Shown: positions 15,958 to 25,635, numbered from the stretch's first letter. The stretch: DNA of 64,000 nucleotides from Robiginitomaculum sp. (GCA_002733605.1 NVWK01000001.1:361837-425836), one strand, 5' to 3'. The notes: generated by a model not told the origin, from the letters alone. A program made the numbers and translations.

Positions 15958-16824
15958 ATGCGTCATATTGTCAAATTTGCCTATTTTTGCTTTGTCGGCT
16001 TGGGACTTGCAATTTTACTAAAAAATACTGCATTTGCCGCCGATCAAAACACCTACCGCTCTGGCGCAACATATTTAAAAACGGCCGCACACCATTACGC
16101 TCAATGTGAACAGCAATGTAAGGGGGATGCAGCCTGTCGAAGCTGGAATTTCCTACGCCCGAACGCTGGATCAGCGACCGGTATCTGCGAGTTTAATGCG
16201 AACGCAGCCACACCTGTTTCAAGCCCCGTAAGTATGAGCGGTAATATCAAAACAAGTATTGCTGCACTGATGAGCCATGCCGTATCTGCGCGGGCCCATA
16301 CAATCCGTATCGGCATGCCCGTCCCCCAACAATATACGCCGCAACGCGCAAACACCACGCATACACAGACGTATCAGCAACAGGCATCTCAGCAACAAAC
16401 CTCACAAGAAAAAGCCTATTACCGCCAGCAATATCTTGCACAAAAACAACGGCAAGCCGAGTTGCAATACCAACGGCTCTTAAACCAGCGTCAAATACAA
16501 ATGCTACAGCCGCCACAACATCGCCCGCAGTTGCAAACCTCTAGGTTTGTTGCCCCAACACCTCGCGAGCAGACCCCGAATGTGCAGAATGCAATACCAG
16601 CCAACGCGCCTCAACATCCGCAATCGGCAAACCCCGCTTCACTTTACGGGTCACTACATGATGATTTAACCCAAAATATGAGTATTGTACCGCGTCCGCA
16701 AACGGCCCCTGACGATATTCAAGACCCGAATGCACCGATCGCGACAAGCCGTGCTGTGCCCACTATTCCTGTGCGGACAACACCCATGACACAAACGGCT
16801 ATACCTGCACTCGCGGGCGGGTAG
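15958..16824 (+). CDS. Secreted PAN/apple-like protein with Gln-rich tail
   Basis: A protein of 288 residues with a signal peptide (FCFVGLGLAILLKNTAFA). A PAN/apple-like module occupies residues ~30-85 (HHYAQCEQQCKGDAACRSWN, later GICEFN). The remaining 180 residues are low complexity, very rich in Gln, Pro and Thr (QQASQQQTSQEKAYYRQQ), with no recognised fold. It is preceded by a plausible ribosome binding site (GAAGGGTGCGGT) just before the ATG and lies 67 bases after the CAP protein gene. The domain pairing implies co-function; the substrate or ligand is unknown. Confidence 0.75.
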   Translation: MRHIVKFAYFCFVGLGLAILLKNTAFAADQNTYRSGATYLKTAAHHYAQCEQQCKGDAACRSWNFLRPNAGSATGICEFNANAATPVSSPVSMSGNIKTSIAALMSHAVSARAHTIRIGMPVPQQYTPQRANTTHTQTYQQQASQQQTSQEKAYYRQQYLAQKQRQAELQYQRLLNQRQIQMLQPPQHRPQLQTSRFVAPTPREQTPNVQNAIPANAPQHPQSANPASLYGSLHDDLTQNMSIVPRPQTAPDDIQDPNAPIATSRAVPTIPVRTTPMTQTAIPALAGG

Positions 16825-16841
16825 CATAAATCCGGGTTTCG

Positions 16842-17162
16842 TTATTTCACCTTTATGGCCAGGCTGGTAAGCCCGTGCAAAGTTAAACGCCCCCAGGCAA
16901 ACATAACGAACGCAACAAAGGACGCGCTAACGCCGACAAGTATGGCGTTGGCAAAACGCTGCACATCTTGACCCAAAATGATTAAGACCGACTGGGCACC
17001 GGATAAGGCGACCAAACCACACAAAAATACCCAGACTCCGACCCAGTAAAAATTCACGATTTTACATTTCTGCTTGATTTTGCTGGCAGGAAGCCAAAAA
17101 AGTGCCGTCACCCCGACCGTAATAAAAAACATAATTGCAGCTGCAATATATTGTCCTGACAT
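16842..17162 (-). CDS. Small integral membrane protein, unrecognised
   Basis: A protein of 106 residues with three to four hydrophobic segments: IAAAIMFFITVGVTALFWLP, NFYWVGVWVFLCGLVALSG, AILVGVSASFVAFVMFAWG. I do not recognise a family. It converges with the PAN protein gene and diverges from the aquaporin gene across 108 bases, so the spacer at 17163-17270 should hold both promoters. No motif suggests an enzymatic role. Confidence 0.7.
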   Translation of the reverse strand: MSGQYIAAAIMFFITVGVTALFWLPASKIKQKCKIVNFYWVGVWVFLCGLVALSGAQSVLIILGQDVQRFANAILVGVSASFVAFVMFAWGRLTLHGLTSLAIKVK

Positions 17163-17270
17163 AATTCATCCTTACTGTATTCAGATATTTCCTCTCTCCA
17201 AAGCAAGGTTCGGGCCAATTGTCACAAATTTATCCTTTTCATTTTTTATAACTTCAACTAAATCGGTAAT

Positions 17271-17939
17271 ATGTCAGATTTTAACCTCCACCAAAAATTA
17301 TTCGCCGAAGCCTTAGGAACCGCCATCCTCTTGGCTGTGGTCATCGGCTCCGGTATTATGGCCGAAACAATTTCGGGCGGAAATACAGGTGTAGCCTTGC
17401 TTGGCAACACATTGGCAACCGGAGCGATTTTGGTCGTGTTGATTTTGATGTTCGGCCCGATATCCGGTGCACATTTCAACCCTGCCGTTACCCTCGCCTT
17501 CTGGCTCAACAAAGATATTTCTACCGCGCATTCGCTTCTATATATCGGCGTACAAATCATCGCAGGTATCGCAGGCGTCTGGCTCGCCCATTATATATTC
17601 GAACAAGAGCTGATACAGACCTCGACCCATATCAGGCACGGCCTGCCGCAAGGCGTCTCGGAAGCACTGGCCACATTTGCCTTGGTGGCCAGCATTTTAT
17701 TTGTGGTAAAACTACGTCCCGAAGCCGTCCCCTATGCGGTTGGTCTCGTGATTACAGCAGGGTATTGGTATACAAGTTCCACAAGTTTCGCCAATCCCGC
17801 CGTCACGATTGCCCGGGCAATGAGCGATACATTCGCCGGCATAAGACCCGCAGATGTCCCGTTGTTTATCGCAGGGCAAATTGTCGGCGCAGTGCTCGCA
17901 TGGGCCTGTTACCGGGTATTTTTTAAATCGGAAGCCTAG
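17271..17939 (+). CDS. Aquaporin / MIP family channel
   Basis: A protein of 222 residues with six hydrophobic spans. The two half-helix motifs are both present: HFNPAVT near residue 68 and FANPAVT near residue 167. The N-terminal FAEALGTAILLAVVIGSG is also typical. Sequence character resembles the AqpS/GlpF-like group of alphaproteobacteria that can pass small solutes including metalloids, but substrate cannot be decided here. No ars genes are adjacent. Its last four bases overlap the end of the convergent prfC gene. Confidence 0.9.
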   Translation: MSDFNLHQKLFAEALGTAILLAVVIGSGIMAETISGGNTGVALLGNTLATGAILVVLILMFGPISGAHFNPAVTLAFWLNKDISTAHSLLYIGVQIIAGIAGVWLAHYIFEQELIQTSTHIRHGLPQGVSEALATFALVASILFVVKLRPEAVPYAVGLVITAGYWYTSSTSFANPAVTIARAMSDTFAGIRPADVPLFIAGQIVGAVLAWACYRVFFKSEA

Positions 17940-19519
17940 CTACGCTCTTTAACCTTCAAAAACCGGATGTTTGGATTTTTATCCTGCGCGTAGGAAATAT
18001 CCCATGCGGTTTTTGCGAGGAGTACAGGCGCCCCATCCAAATCTTCGGCCATAGCGCCTTGATTTTTATTGGCAAAAGCCTCTATCAGGGCCGGATCATC
18101 CGCCGCCAACCAGCGCGCCGTTTGGTACATGCCAATCTCAAAGCTCACCTCAAGTCCGTATTCGGTTTTGATCCGCTCTGCCATAACATCAATCTGCAAA
18201 GACCCCACCGCGCCGACGATCATGTCCGAACCCATAGTCGGGCGGAACAATTGGGTTACCCCCTCTTCCGCAAGGCTCTCCAACGCTTTACGTAAGTGCT
18301 TCGCCTTCAAAGGATCGGCCAATCGGACACGGCGAAGAATTTCCGGTGCAAAATTCGGAATACCGGCAAAGCGAATTTTTCCGCTCTCGGACAGGCTATC
18401 CCCAACCCGCAAAGCCCCGTGATTGGGCACACCAATCACATCTCCCGCATAAGCAAAATCCGCAAGTTCGCGGTCTTGGGCAAAGAACAAAATAGGATTG
18501 TGCACGGAGATGGTTTTATTCTCTGCGGTCTTTAACTTCATACCCCGTTTAAATACCCCCGAGCACAGACGCAAAAACGCCACACGGTCACGGTGATTAG
18601 GGTCCATATTAGCTTGGACTTTGAACACAAATCCTGACACTTCCTTGTCAGAAGGGCTCATCTGTATCTCTTGTCCATTTTTAACGGCCTTCTCCGGCTG
18701 TGGCCCCGGGGCCAGTTCTGCCAAAGCATTGATAAGCTCAAGCACTCCAAACTTCCGCAGTGCCGAGCCAAAATAAACGGGGGTCATATGCCCTTCAAGA
18801 AACGACTGGAGTTTGAACGGGCCATATTCACGCGCCAATTCAGCCTCTTCACAAAATTCGAGTGAAAGATCGACGTCATCAATAAATTTGTCCATCGCCG
18901 AACCGCCCAACTCAACACTTTCCCCGTGTTCGCCATTTGCACTAAAGGGTAAGAACTGATTGGTCCGCAAATCCGCAATCCCGCGAAACCGGCGTCCACT
19001 GGCACATGGCCATTGCATAGGCACCACATCCAGTGCCAATTTGTCTTCGATTTCGGACAAAAGATCAAAAATGTCCTGCGCTTCCCGGTCCAATTTATTG
19101 ATAAATGTGATGATCGGGATATCGCGCAAACGACAGACTTCGAATAATTTCAATGTTTGCGGCTCAATACCTTTCGCCGCATCAAGAACCATAACCGCGC
19201 AATCTGCCGCCGTCAGCGTCCGGTATGTATCCTCGGAAAAATCTTCATGCCCCGGTGTATCCAGAAGATTAAACACCAGATCACAATGTTCAAACGTCAT
19301 CACGGAAGACGACACCGAAATACCCCGTTCCTGCTCGATTTTCATCCAGTCTGATTGGGTACGCCTGCGCTGACCCCGTGCCGCCACTTGCCCGGCTTGG
19401 TGAATCGCCCCTGCGGCCAACAACATGTTCTCGGTCAATGTAGTTTTACCCGCATCCGGATGCGAAATAATCGCAAATACGCGCCTGCGCTCCGATTGGG
19501 ACTGTGATGGATTACTCAT
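17936..19519 (-). CDS. prfC: Peptide chain release factor 3
   Basis: A translational GTPase of 527 residues that recycles RF1/RF2 from ribosomes. G1 is SHPDAGKTTLTENML, the switch region is QRRRTQSDWMKIEQERGISV, G3 is DTPGHEDFSEDTYR and G4 is INKLDR. RF3-specific segments are MQWPCASGRRFRGIADLRT and PVYFGSALRKFGV. Length is that of the family and no catalytic residue is missing. It converges with the aquaporin gene and lies 83 bases downstream of the DUF1491 gene. Confidence 0.96.
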   Translation of the reverse strand: MSNPSQSQSERRRVFAIISHPDAGKTTLTENMLLAAGAIHQAGQVAARGQRRRTQSDWMKIEQERGISVSSSVMTFEHCDLVFNLLDTPGHEDFSEDTYRTLTAADCAVMVLDAAKGIEPQTLKLFEVCRLRDIPIITFINKLDREAQDIFDLLSEIEDKLALDVVPMQWPCASGRRFRGIADLRTNQFLPFSANGEHGESVELGGSAMDKFIDDVDLSLEFCEEAELAREYGPFKLQSFLEGHMTPVYFGSALRKFGVLELINALAELAPGPQPEKAVKNGQEIQMSPSDKEVSGFVFKVQANMDPNHRDRVAFLRLCSGVFKRGMKLKTAENKTISVHNPILFFAQDRELADFAYAGDVIGVPNHGALRVGDSLSESGKIRFAGIPNFAPEILRRVRLADPLKAKHLRKALESLAEEGVTQLFRPTMGSDMIVGAVGSLQIDVMAERIKTEYGLEVSFEIGMYQTARWLAADDPALIEAFANKNQGAMAEDLDGAPVLLAKTAWDISYAQDKNPNIRFLKVKERS

Positions 19520-19602
19520 GGAAAACTCATGGAAAATTCAAGGAAGAACTCTAATTAAATGCGAAAATATGGCATACTGCCCAATAGAGCGCAAAACAAG
19601 GA

Positions 19603-19935
19603 TTATTGCACTTCGACAGGCTCGGTTAAGAAATGCCGCCCCTCTCTATCCTCAATTTCGACAACCCACACATCCGGGTCCGTCTTTTTACGTTTCGTAA
19701 TCAGCCCGTCAATTTCAGACTCCGGCAGCGGCCCTTTCGGGAGCCAAACCCGATCCCCACGCATATTTCGAATAGGGCGATAGAGCACAGCCTGACCATC
19801 CAGAGTGCAGACTTTAACCAAGACCGCGCCCGCATCCCCGTCCCCTTTTTGCAACAACATCGCATATGCCCCACCAACTTCGGCACGGCGTAACAAAGCC
19901 GAGGCCCAAATCGATGTTTTCAGCGCTACCATCAT
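19603..19935 (-). CDS. DUF1491 family protein
   Basis: About 110 residues from the double ATG at 19935/19932, preceded by AAGAGAG; a reading from 19989 adds residues not expected for the family. ALKTSIWASALLRRAEVGG, AVLYRPIRNMRGDRVWLP and DPDVWVVEIEDREGRHFL are the conserved DUF1491 segments. It is a small cytoplasmic protein restricted mainly to Alphaproteobacteria with no known function. It is divergent from the BcsB-like gene; the two coding regions are 93 bases apart. Confidence 0.85.
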   Translation of the reverse strand: MMVALKTSIWASALLRRAEVGGAYAMLLQKGDGDAGAVLVKVCTLDGQAVLYRPIRNMRGDRVWLPKGPLPESEIDGLITKRKKTDPDVWVVEIEDREGRHFLTEPVEVQ

Positions 19936-20028
19936 AAAATTTGCTCTCTTTTGAACACCTATCACGGGAATTCCGCACTTGGCACTCATCTTGCTAGGGG
20001 AAGGATATATTTATCAAGAAGGTGTGAT

Positions 20029-22497
20029 ATGTCCCATATTAGGCGTAATTCTGCAAGAAAAAGCAAGAGTATCCGGGTATTTCTCTACGGATGCCTGTTT
20101 ATTTTCTTATTTACTTTCATTGAGGTTTTTTCCGGTATCGCCCACGCGGCAACCACTTCGAACACAAACTTTAACACTGGACCACATTATATTTTAAAAT
20201 CAAGCTTATCAGATTTATCATCGGACAAGCAGGCCATACTGGATTGGCGAACACAGAGCTATGAGCTTAAATTTAACCTCCCAGCCTATGATTGGTACGA
20301 AACCCTTGAATTGTTTCTAAGTGCCTATCCTGAGGGACCTGTCAATCGCCACGCCCCCCTTATGATCAGCTATAACGGAGCCGCCCCGATTGCGCTTAAT
20401 GGGCAAGGTTCACGTTTCGACGCCCATATTCGCCTTGACCCTTCACGTATTCGGGCCACCAACAACTCGATTAAAATCAGCTATAAAATCCCAAAAGATC
20501 AAAATTGTCTTACAGACCAAGACGGGAAATGGGTATTGGATATTGCCCATTCCAAACTGGTTGCCAAAGCCCGTGCAAAAAAACGTGCGCTCTATATCTC
20601 GGAAGTCGAGCAAAGACTTGCCCATCCCATGACAAGCCCCAACCGAATTGCCATTCTTGCGAAAGGCAACAATGCCAACGCCCTTGAAGCCATACTCGCA
20701 CAGGCCCTCGCCCAGCGCACCCACACCTTGCCGCAATTTCAATTCTCGGAACCTGCATCCGATTTTACGGTGCTTGCCGGAACACCTTCGCAATTGCGCG
20801 CTTTGGTAAAAAACAAAGATTTGCTGGGCACCAAAGTGCCAAGTATTTTTGTGGATACGGGTCTGCGCCCTAAACTGGTGCTAAGCGCACCTACTGATGC
20901 ACAAGTACTGGAATTAGCCCGTGCTTTTGCCACTTACCATTTGCCGTCCTCGCGCCGCACAAGCGCATCGCTCTATGAATTATATTCAAATACAAAGCTC
21001 GACCAAAACCCGGTTTTACGGGCGCAAAACTATAAAATCTCCGATATTGGAAATATCGCCCTCTCTCCCTCTTGGCGGCCTGAACCTGCTACGCTCGACT
21101 TCAATGTTGAAGACCCGCAGGCAAGTACGGCGGAATTGACATTACACATTGCGACCAGCGCCAATATAAATCCGAACTCGAAATTAAATGTGCATCTCAA
21201 CCAACACTCACTGGGCTACACATATCTCAACAAAAAAACCAAAAGGGTAAGTTTTGAAATAGCCCCCGGCATGTTGAAAGCATCCGGTAACCAGTTGACA
21301 ATCTCGCCTGCATTTGAAGCCCCAGAGATAAAAACAAATACCGCAGATAGCAAATGTCTGGCTACAAATTTCGCACCAGCAATTACATTTGGAAAACATT
21401 CCAAGCTCGTGATTAAGACGAAACAACCAACATCCACTCTGGATCTCAGTCGCCTGCTTTCAAACGGGGCTCCTTTTACATCCGACAACGGCCAAACCGC
21501 ATTGATGTTAACGGCCCGCTCGGATAAAGACAGAGCCGCCACATTACATCTACTCGGATTTGCGGCCCGGCAGTTTGGCCCACAATGGGTATATGCAGAG
21601 TACTACACCCAGATCTCCGACAAAACCATGTTGACACAAAACATATTGATGATCGGGCCAAATATGATATCCGACCCGAGCTTTATGGCCGCCGCGCCAA
21701 GCGCCTTCAGACTCGCCATGAACGGCAAAGTTTTTGAAGGTGCGGATGTGCGAAAAATGGCCATGCTAGAACGCCATGCCGCTCTGGACGCAGATATGGC
21801 GTTTAAAATTGCCGCCCGCAATCTCGGGATGCCGAGCCGTATTTCTGCCGGCGGCATCGCCTCAATCTTCCCCTCTCCCTACGCCGAAGGAAAAACAATT
21901 GGCGTCATAAGCTCTACCAAGCCTTCACATTTTGCCCGCGCTATGAAATCTTTATCCAGCCCCACATACTGGAACGCACTACAAGGCAGTGTCATGCGCT
22001 GGGATGACACTGCCGTATTGATGGCACAAATTGCACCAGTTGTAGCCGGATCCGCCCGAATTCACCCTGCACCATCCTTCTCTTGGCAGCACATGAAAAA
22101 TGTGAATATCAAAGCCAAACTGGGCGCATGGATATCCGGGTTCACACGGGCCAAAGCAAAACCTCTCCCCCCCCAACAAATAGGGGCATCTCTTCGGGGA
22201 AACATTGAAACCACGCCCGTCCCTATTCTAAAATCCACAGCTTTAGAGAAAGGTACAAAGAAAGGTTTATCCAACACGGCCTCTTTTTCTACAAATCTGA
22301 AAGCAAGCCTTCAACAAAAGACGGCGGCCTTCAAGGCCAGTTTGGTCGCGCTAAAACCCGAAGGCGTATCAGGTTCAACGTTTAGAGCTTGGGTTTCCCA
22401 TATGAAAACCAATCGTTTAGTATGGCTGATCTTGGGTGCACTCGCGTGTTTTTTAGCAATCGCTACCGCATGCCCAAAAGATATGAGCCTAAAATAA
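20029..22497 (+). CDS. BcsB-like cellulose-synthase-subunit family protein, orphan
   Basis: About 822 residues from ATG 20029, preceded by AAGAAGGTG; an upstream in-frame start at 19951 is less likely. A signal anchor (VFLYGCLFIFLFTFIEVF) precedes a periplasmic region with two jelly-roll-plus-flavodoxin-like halves typical of BcsB: ETLELFLSAYPEGPVNRHAP, RPKLVLSAPTDAQVLELARA, ELTLHIATSANINPNSKLNV and HLNQHSLGYTYL. A single C-terminal membrane helix follows (VWLILGALACFLAIATA), as in BcsB. In cellulose synthesis BcsB anchors BcsA and guides the glucan, but no BcsA or other bcs gene is in view. The family call is moderate and the polysaccharide unknown. Confidence 0.7.
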   Translation: MSHIRRNSARKSKSIRVFLYGCLFIFLFTFIEVFSGIAHAATTSNTNFNTGPHYILKSSLSDLSSDKQAILDWRTQSYELKFNLPAYDWYETLELFLSAYPEGPVNRHAPLMISYNGAAPIALNGQGSRFDAHIRLDPSRIRATNNSIKISYKIPKDQNCLTDQDGKWVLDIAHSKLVAKARAKKRALYISEVEQRLAHPMTSPNRIAILAKGNNANALEAILAQALAQRTHTLPQFQFSEPASDFTVLAGTPSQLRALVKNKDLLGTKVPSIFVDTGLRPKLVLSAPTDAQVLELARAFATYHLPSSRRTSASLYELYSNTKLDQNPVLRAQNYKISDIGNIALSPSWRPEPATLDFNVEDPQASTAELTLHIATSANINPNSKLNVHLNQHSLGYTYLNKKTKRVSFEIAPGMLKASGNQLTISPAFEAPEIKTNTADSKCLATNFAPAITFGKHSKLVIKTKQPTSTLDLSRLLSNGAPFTSDNGQTALMLTARSDKDRAATLHLLGFAARQFGPQWVYAEYYTQISDKTMLTQNILMIGPNMISDPSFMAAAPSAFRLAMNGKVFEGADVRKMAMLERHAALDADMAFKIAARNLGMPSRISAGGIASIFPSPYAEGKTIGVISSTKPSHFARAMKSLSSPTYWNALQGSVMRWDDTAVLMAQIAPVVAGSARIHPAPSFSWQHMKNVNIKAKLGAWISGFTRAKAKPLPPQQIGASLRGNIETTPVPILKSTALEKGTKKGLSNTASFSTNLKASLQQKTAAFKASLVALKPEGVSGSTFRAWVSHMKTNRLVWLILGALACFLAIATACPKDMSLK

Positions 22498-22502
22498 CAG
22501 AT

Positions 22503-24167
22503 TTATTCAGTAGAATTTTGGGGCCGTTCTTGTGCCTGTTTATGTACCGGTAGATAAATATTTACACTGGTTCCGGCACCAGGATGCGAATTCATAACGG
22601 TACGACCATTATGTAAATCAACAAGATTTTTAACCAAAGACAAACCAAGCCCGCTGCCACGCGCATCAATCATCTGCGCACTACTGCCTTGCATATAAGC
22701 CGTTCCAATTTTTTCTAAATCATGTTTGCTCATACCCGTCCCATTGTCTTCAACGCTTAGATTTAAGACATCCTGAACAATCTTGGCAGAAACAAGAACC
22801 CGCCCGCCTTTTGGCGTAAACTTGATCGCATTACTCAGTAAATTCAACAATATCTGCCGAACAGCCCGACGATCCGCCTCAATCAATAGATCATGATTAA
22901 CATCAATATCGACCGATAAAGTCAATTCGGCGGCATCAGCTGATGGACGCACCATTTTTAAACTACTTCGAACAACATCAGCCATATCAAACTTATCATA
23001 GTTCAACTCATACTTACCCGCTTCAACCTTTGACATATCAAGTACGTCACCGATCAAATCCAGCATGTGTTGGCCACTATCGTGTATCAAACTCGCATAT
23101 TCGGCATATTTACCGGGCAACGGGCCGAACAATCTGGAGCGCATCATATCCGAAAACCCGATAATTGCATTTAAGGGCGTCCGTAATTCGTGGCTCACAC
23201 CTGCAAAAAACAATGTTTTTTCCGCAGATTGTTTTTGCGCATTTGTCTGGGCCATTTCCAATCGATCCAGTTTTTTCGCCATTTGCGAACAATCCGTTGC
23301 AAAAATATAGACAGAGCCATCGTCTTGCGGCACCAGATCAAGAGCATAATGTCGCTCTGTACCTTCCTCATTTTCACCCGTATAAGACGTCAGAATTAAC
23401 CCGGATATCCTCTCATTTGTCTCCCGTGCCCGATCAAAAGCTTCCGGAAGATTCGTGTCATTTTGCTCGTTATCCAAACTGGATATCGTTGTAAAATCAT
23501 AATCTTTTTCTGAAAGCCCGAACAGGGACAGAGCCAAATCAGTCGCGGAAACAAGCACACCTTCGGCGGAAAATTTAAACGCGGCTCTTGGGAAAGCCTC
23601 ATCAAACGCAATTTCCTCGTGCGTATCAAATATAGAGGCAAGATCAGCCCCCGCCGCTAAATACAATATGGAAAATAGGAAAGTGAGGGTTATCCCCACA
23701 CCCGAAAACTGGGCCCATCCGGTTTGCAGCCCCTCTGTAAGCGGTCTCGGCGCATATCCGAATTTTCCGATACAGAATACAACACCGGCAAAAAAAGCAC
23801 TCAATATGATCGCTTCAATAACTTTTTCGCGCTCAAAAAGCGTAGCCACAAGAGGCGCACACAGAAATAAAATCACCATAGGTGTGAAAGAAACCGCAAA
23901 GCAGGCTAGAATCGCAAACGCAATCCATAACAAGAGTACCAATACCTGAGCCCATTCACGATCAGCAAACGGCCAGAGAGCGAAACCGCCAAATGCAGGT
24001 AGGAATGCAATTCCGGCATAGGGCAACATTGCACTTGCCGGTATACTTTTCAGTAAACCACCCAAGAAAGCAATCAACACAGCCCCAACCCAAAACAAGC
24101 TAGTCAGGGCAAGTCCGCGATTACGGCCAAAATCCAAAATATATGCCTCATTCGATTCGCTAGCCAT
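22503..24167 (-). CDS. Membrane sensor histidine kinase, DivJ/PleC-like
   Basis: A protein of 554 residues. Residues ~15-180 contain five or six membrane segments (for example LFWVGAVLIAFLGGLL, VLVLLLWIAFAILACFAVSF, ILSAFFAGVVFCIGK). A PAS-like sensor module spans ~200-300. The HisKA box is FAGVSHELRTPLNAIIGFSD, with His in SHELR. The HATPase domain has N-box QILLNLLSNAIKFTPKGG, G1 VEDNGTGM and G2 GSGLGLSLVKNLVDLHNG. There is no receiver domain. HisKA resembles the alphaproteobacterial DivJ/PleC group, which acts on DivK, but no partner regulator is adjacent. It converges with the BcsB-like gene five bases away, so co-regulation is not implied. Confidence 0.9.
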   Translation of the reverse strand: MASESNEAYILDFGRNRGLALTSLFWVGAVLIAFLGGLLKSIPASAMLPYAGIAFLPAFGGFALWPFADREWAQVLVLLLWIAFAILACFAVSFTPMVILFLCAPLVATLFEREKVIEAIILSAFFAGVVFCIGKFGYAPRPLTEGLQTGWAQFSGVGITLTFLFSILYLAAGADLASIFDTHEEIAFDEAFPRAAFKFSAEGVLVSATDLALSLFGLSEKDYDFTTISSLDNEQNDTNLPEAFDRARETNERISGLILTSYTGENEEGTERHYALDLVPQDDGSVYIFATDCSQMAKKLDRLEMAQTNAQKQSAEKTLFFAGVSHELRTPLNAIIGFSDMMRSRLFGPLPGKYAEYASLIHDSGQHMLDLIGDVLDMSKVEAGKYELNYDKFDMADVVRSSLKMVRPSADAAELTLSVDIDVNHDLLIEADRRAVRQILLNLLSNAIKFTPKGGRVLVSAKIVQDVLNLSVEDNGTGMSKHDLEKIGTAYMQGSSAQMIDARGSGLGLSLVKNLVDLHNGRTVMNSHPGAGTSVNIYLPVHKQAQERPQNSTE

Positions 24168-24424
24168 TTTGCCTAGCTCTGTACCTAAACAAAGTGATTT
24201 TGCCTAATAATGTAAGCTTTTTCGTGTCCTAGGTGAAAAACAGTGCCACGAATACCCTCATATAAATCACCGAGTATAAATCCGGCTAGAAGGAATTTAA
24301 ATCACATAAGGTGAAGGTATCCGTTTCATATAAAAAGCAAACATACAGCCCAAGGCCGGGAAACGCAAAAGCCGGAACGGTTTGTCTCTTGCGGTTCACC
24401 CCGCCTCCCCCTATGTGTCTGCTG

Positions 24425-24853
24425 ATGACGTATCCGCAAAACATACAAAACATGATTGACGATTTTGCCTTCCTTGAGGATTGGGAAGACCGGTACATGC
24501 ATGTCATAGAAATGGGCAAGGCACTCGCGCCATTATCCGAAGCAGATCACACCCCGGCCAACAAAGTTAATGGATGTGTCAGTCAGGTCTGGTTAATTAC
24601 AGATGTGCACACTGCGCCTGAACCAACCCTTCACTATCGTGGAGATAGTGACGCCCATATTGTAAAAGGGCTTGTCGCGATCGTCATAAATATTTTTTCA
24701 GGCAGAACACCCAAAGACATCATAAACACGGACGCAAAGGCTATCTTGGATCAACTCGGTTTGTCGGAACATTTATCCATGCAACGCTCAAACGGGCTTA
24801 ACGCTATGATTGCCCGTATTCAACAAGATGCACGCGCACTCTTAGAACGTTGA
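24425..24853 (+). CDS. sufE: SufE-family cysteine desulfurase activator
   Basis: About 142 residues from ATG 24425 (MTYPQNIQNMIDDFAFLEDW); upstream in-frame starts at 24413 and 24311 add sequence foreign to the family. IDDFAFLEDWEDRYMHVIEM followed by GKAL is the SufE start, and NKVNGCVSQVWL holds the sulfur-accepting cysteine. The role is to take sulfur from SufS for iron-sulfur cluster assembly. No suf genes are adjacent. Its 3' end overlaps the end of the convergent DUF6456 gene by 34 bases. Confidence 0.92.
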   Translation: MTYPQNIQNMIDDFAFLEDWEDRYMHVIEMGKALAPLSEADHTPANKVNGCVSQVWLITDVHTAPEPTLHYRGDSDAHIVKGLVAIVINIFSGRTPKDIINTDAKAILDQLGLSEHLSMQRSNGLNAMIARIQQDARALLER

Positions 24854-25635
24854 GCCGCAATGCCGGGCTTGCATCCATAATACGCGCTCAACCTGACAAG
24901 AGCCAGTTTAAGCACTGTCTTGGCAGAACGTTTGGGCCAACCCTCTGCGGCTTCTATTTGCTCCAACCCCCATTCCCGACCACATAAGGCAATTAAGGTA
25001 CGGTCCATCCCCGGCCCCAACATTTCCAATGCCTCCCTTACCCTGCGCTTGGCATCAAGAGCCATCACCGACATGTTTTCTGCCACATTATCATGAGTGC
25101 CCCCCATACCCCCTGTGCTCGCCATATTTTGTGTCGACACGCTTCCCGTCATAGAACACGCGTAATCACGAGCAAAACGCTCACCGGCTTCAACTTCGTC
25201 AGCCAATAAAAAAGGCCGTCCGCTGCGATCCACATGTCTAGCCAATCGGCGAAATATCGACGCACTATTCACACGGGCGCTCCGGCGCACGCCATCCGGC
25301 GTATAAACATCACGCGTTTGTACATCCCGGTGTTGATTGGCAAAAGAATTTTTAGCCTCGTTGTGAGGAATGCCCGATATTCTATTTTTATAACTTGGCG
25401 CCAATATGAAGACTTTACTGTGTTTTTTGTCCTGTTGTTCAAGCGCTCCACTCGCCAACATCCGGTTCAACATATTGTGATCAATCCAGGCGATAGGGCG
25501 TCGCCGCCGATCCCCGTAAGGCAGCGCAATAAACATATCCCTCCCCCCCTCGTCATGAACAATAATGGCATGTTTATGGGCAATACGGGCCAGGAGTTTT
25601 GTGTCTTTCGGAGATAATTGTCCCATACCAATCAC
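24820..25635 (-). CDS. DUF6456 protein, GafZ-like GTA activator (C-terminal half of GafA)
   Basis: A protein of 271 residues. The N-terminal half is basic (PYGDRRRRPIAWIDHNMLNR); the C-terminal DUF6456 region is HVDRSGRPFLLADEVEAGER, REALEMLGPGMDRTLIAL and GLEQIEAAEGWPKRSAKTVL, with a helix-turn-helix-like end. In Rhodobacter the GTA activator GafA combines a DnaA-C-like HTH with a DUF6456 region. In Caulobacter the two halves are separate, as GafY and GafZ, and GafZ was reported to act in antitermination. Here the gene overlaps the HTH gene by four bases (ATGA), the same split form. A TGA overlap fixes the start at 25635, although ATG 25626 also fits. Confidence 0.78.
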   Translation of the reverse strand: MIGMGQLSPKDTKLLARIAHKHAIIVHDEGGRDMFIALPYGDRRRRPIAWIDHNMLNRMLASGALEQQDKKHSKVFILAPSYKNRISGIPHNEAKNSFANQHRDVQTRDVYTPDGVRRSARVNSASIFRRLARHVDRSGRPFLLADEVEAGERFARDYACSMTGSVSTQNMASTGGMGGTHDNVAENMSVMALDAKRRVREALEMLGPGMDRTLIALCGREWGLEQIEAAEGWPKRSAKTVLKLALVRLSAYYGCKPGIAAQRSKSARASC

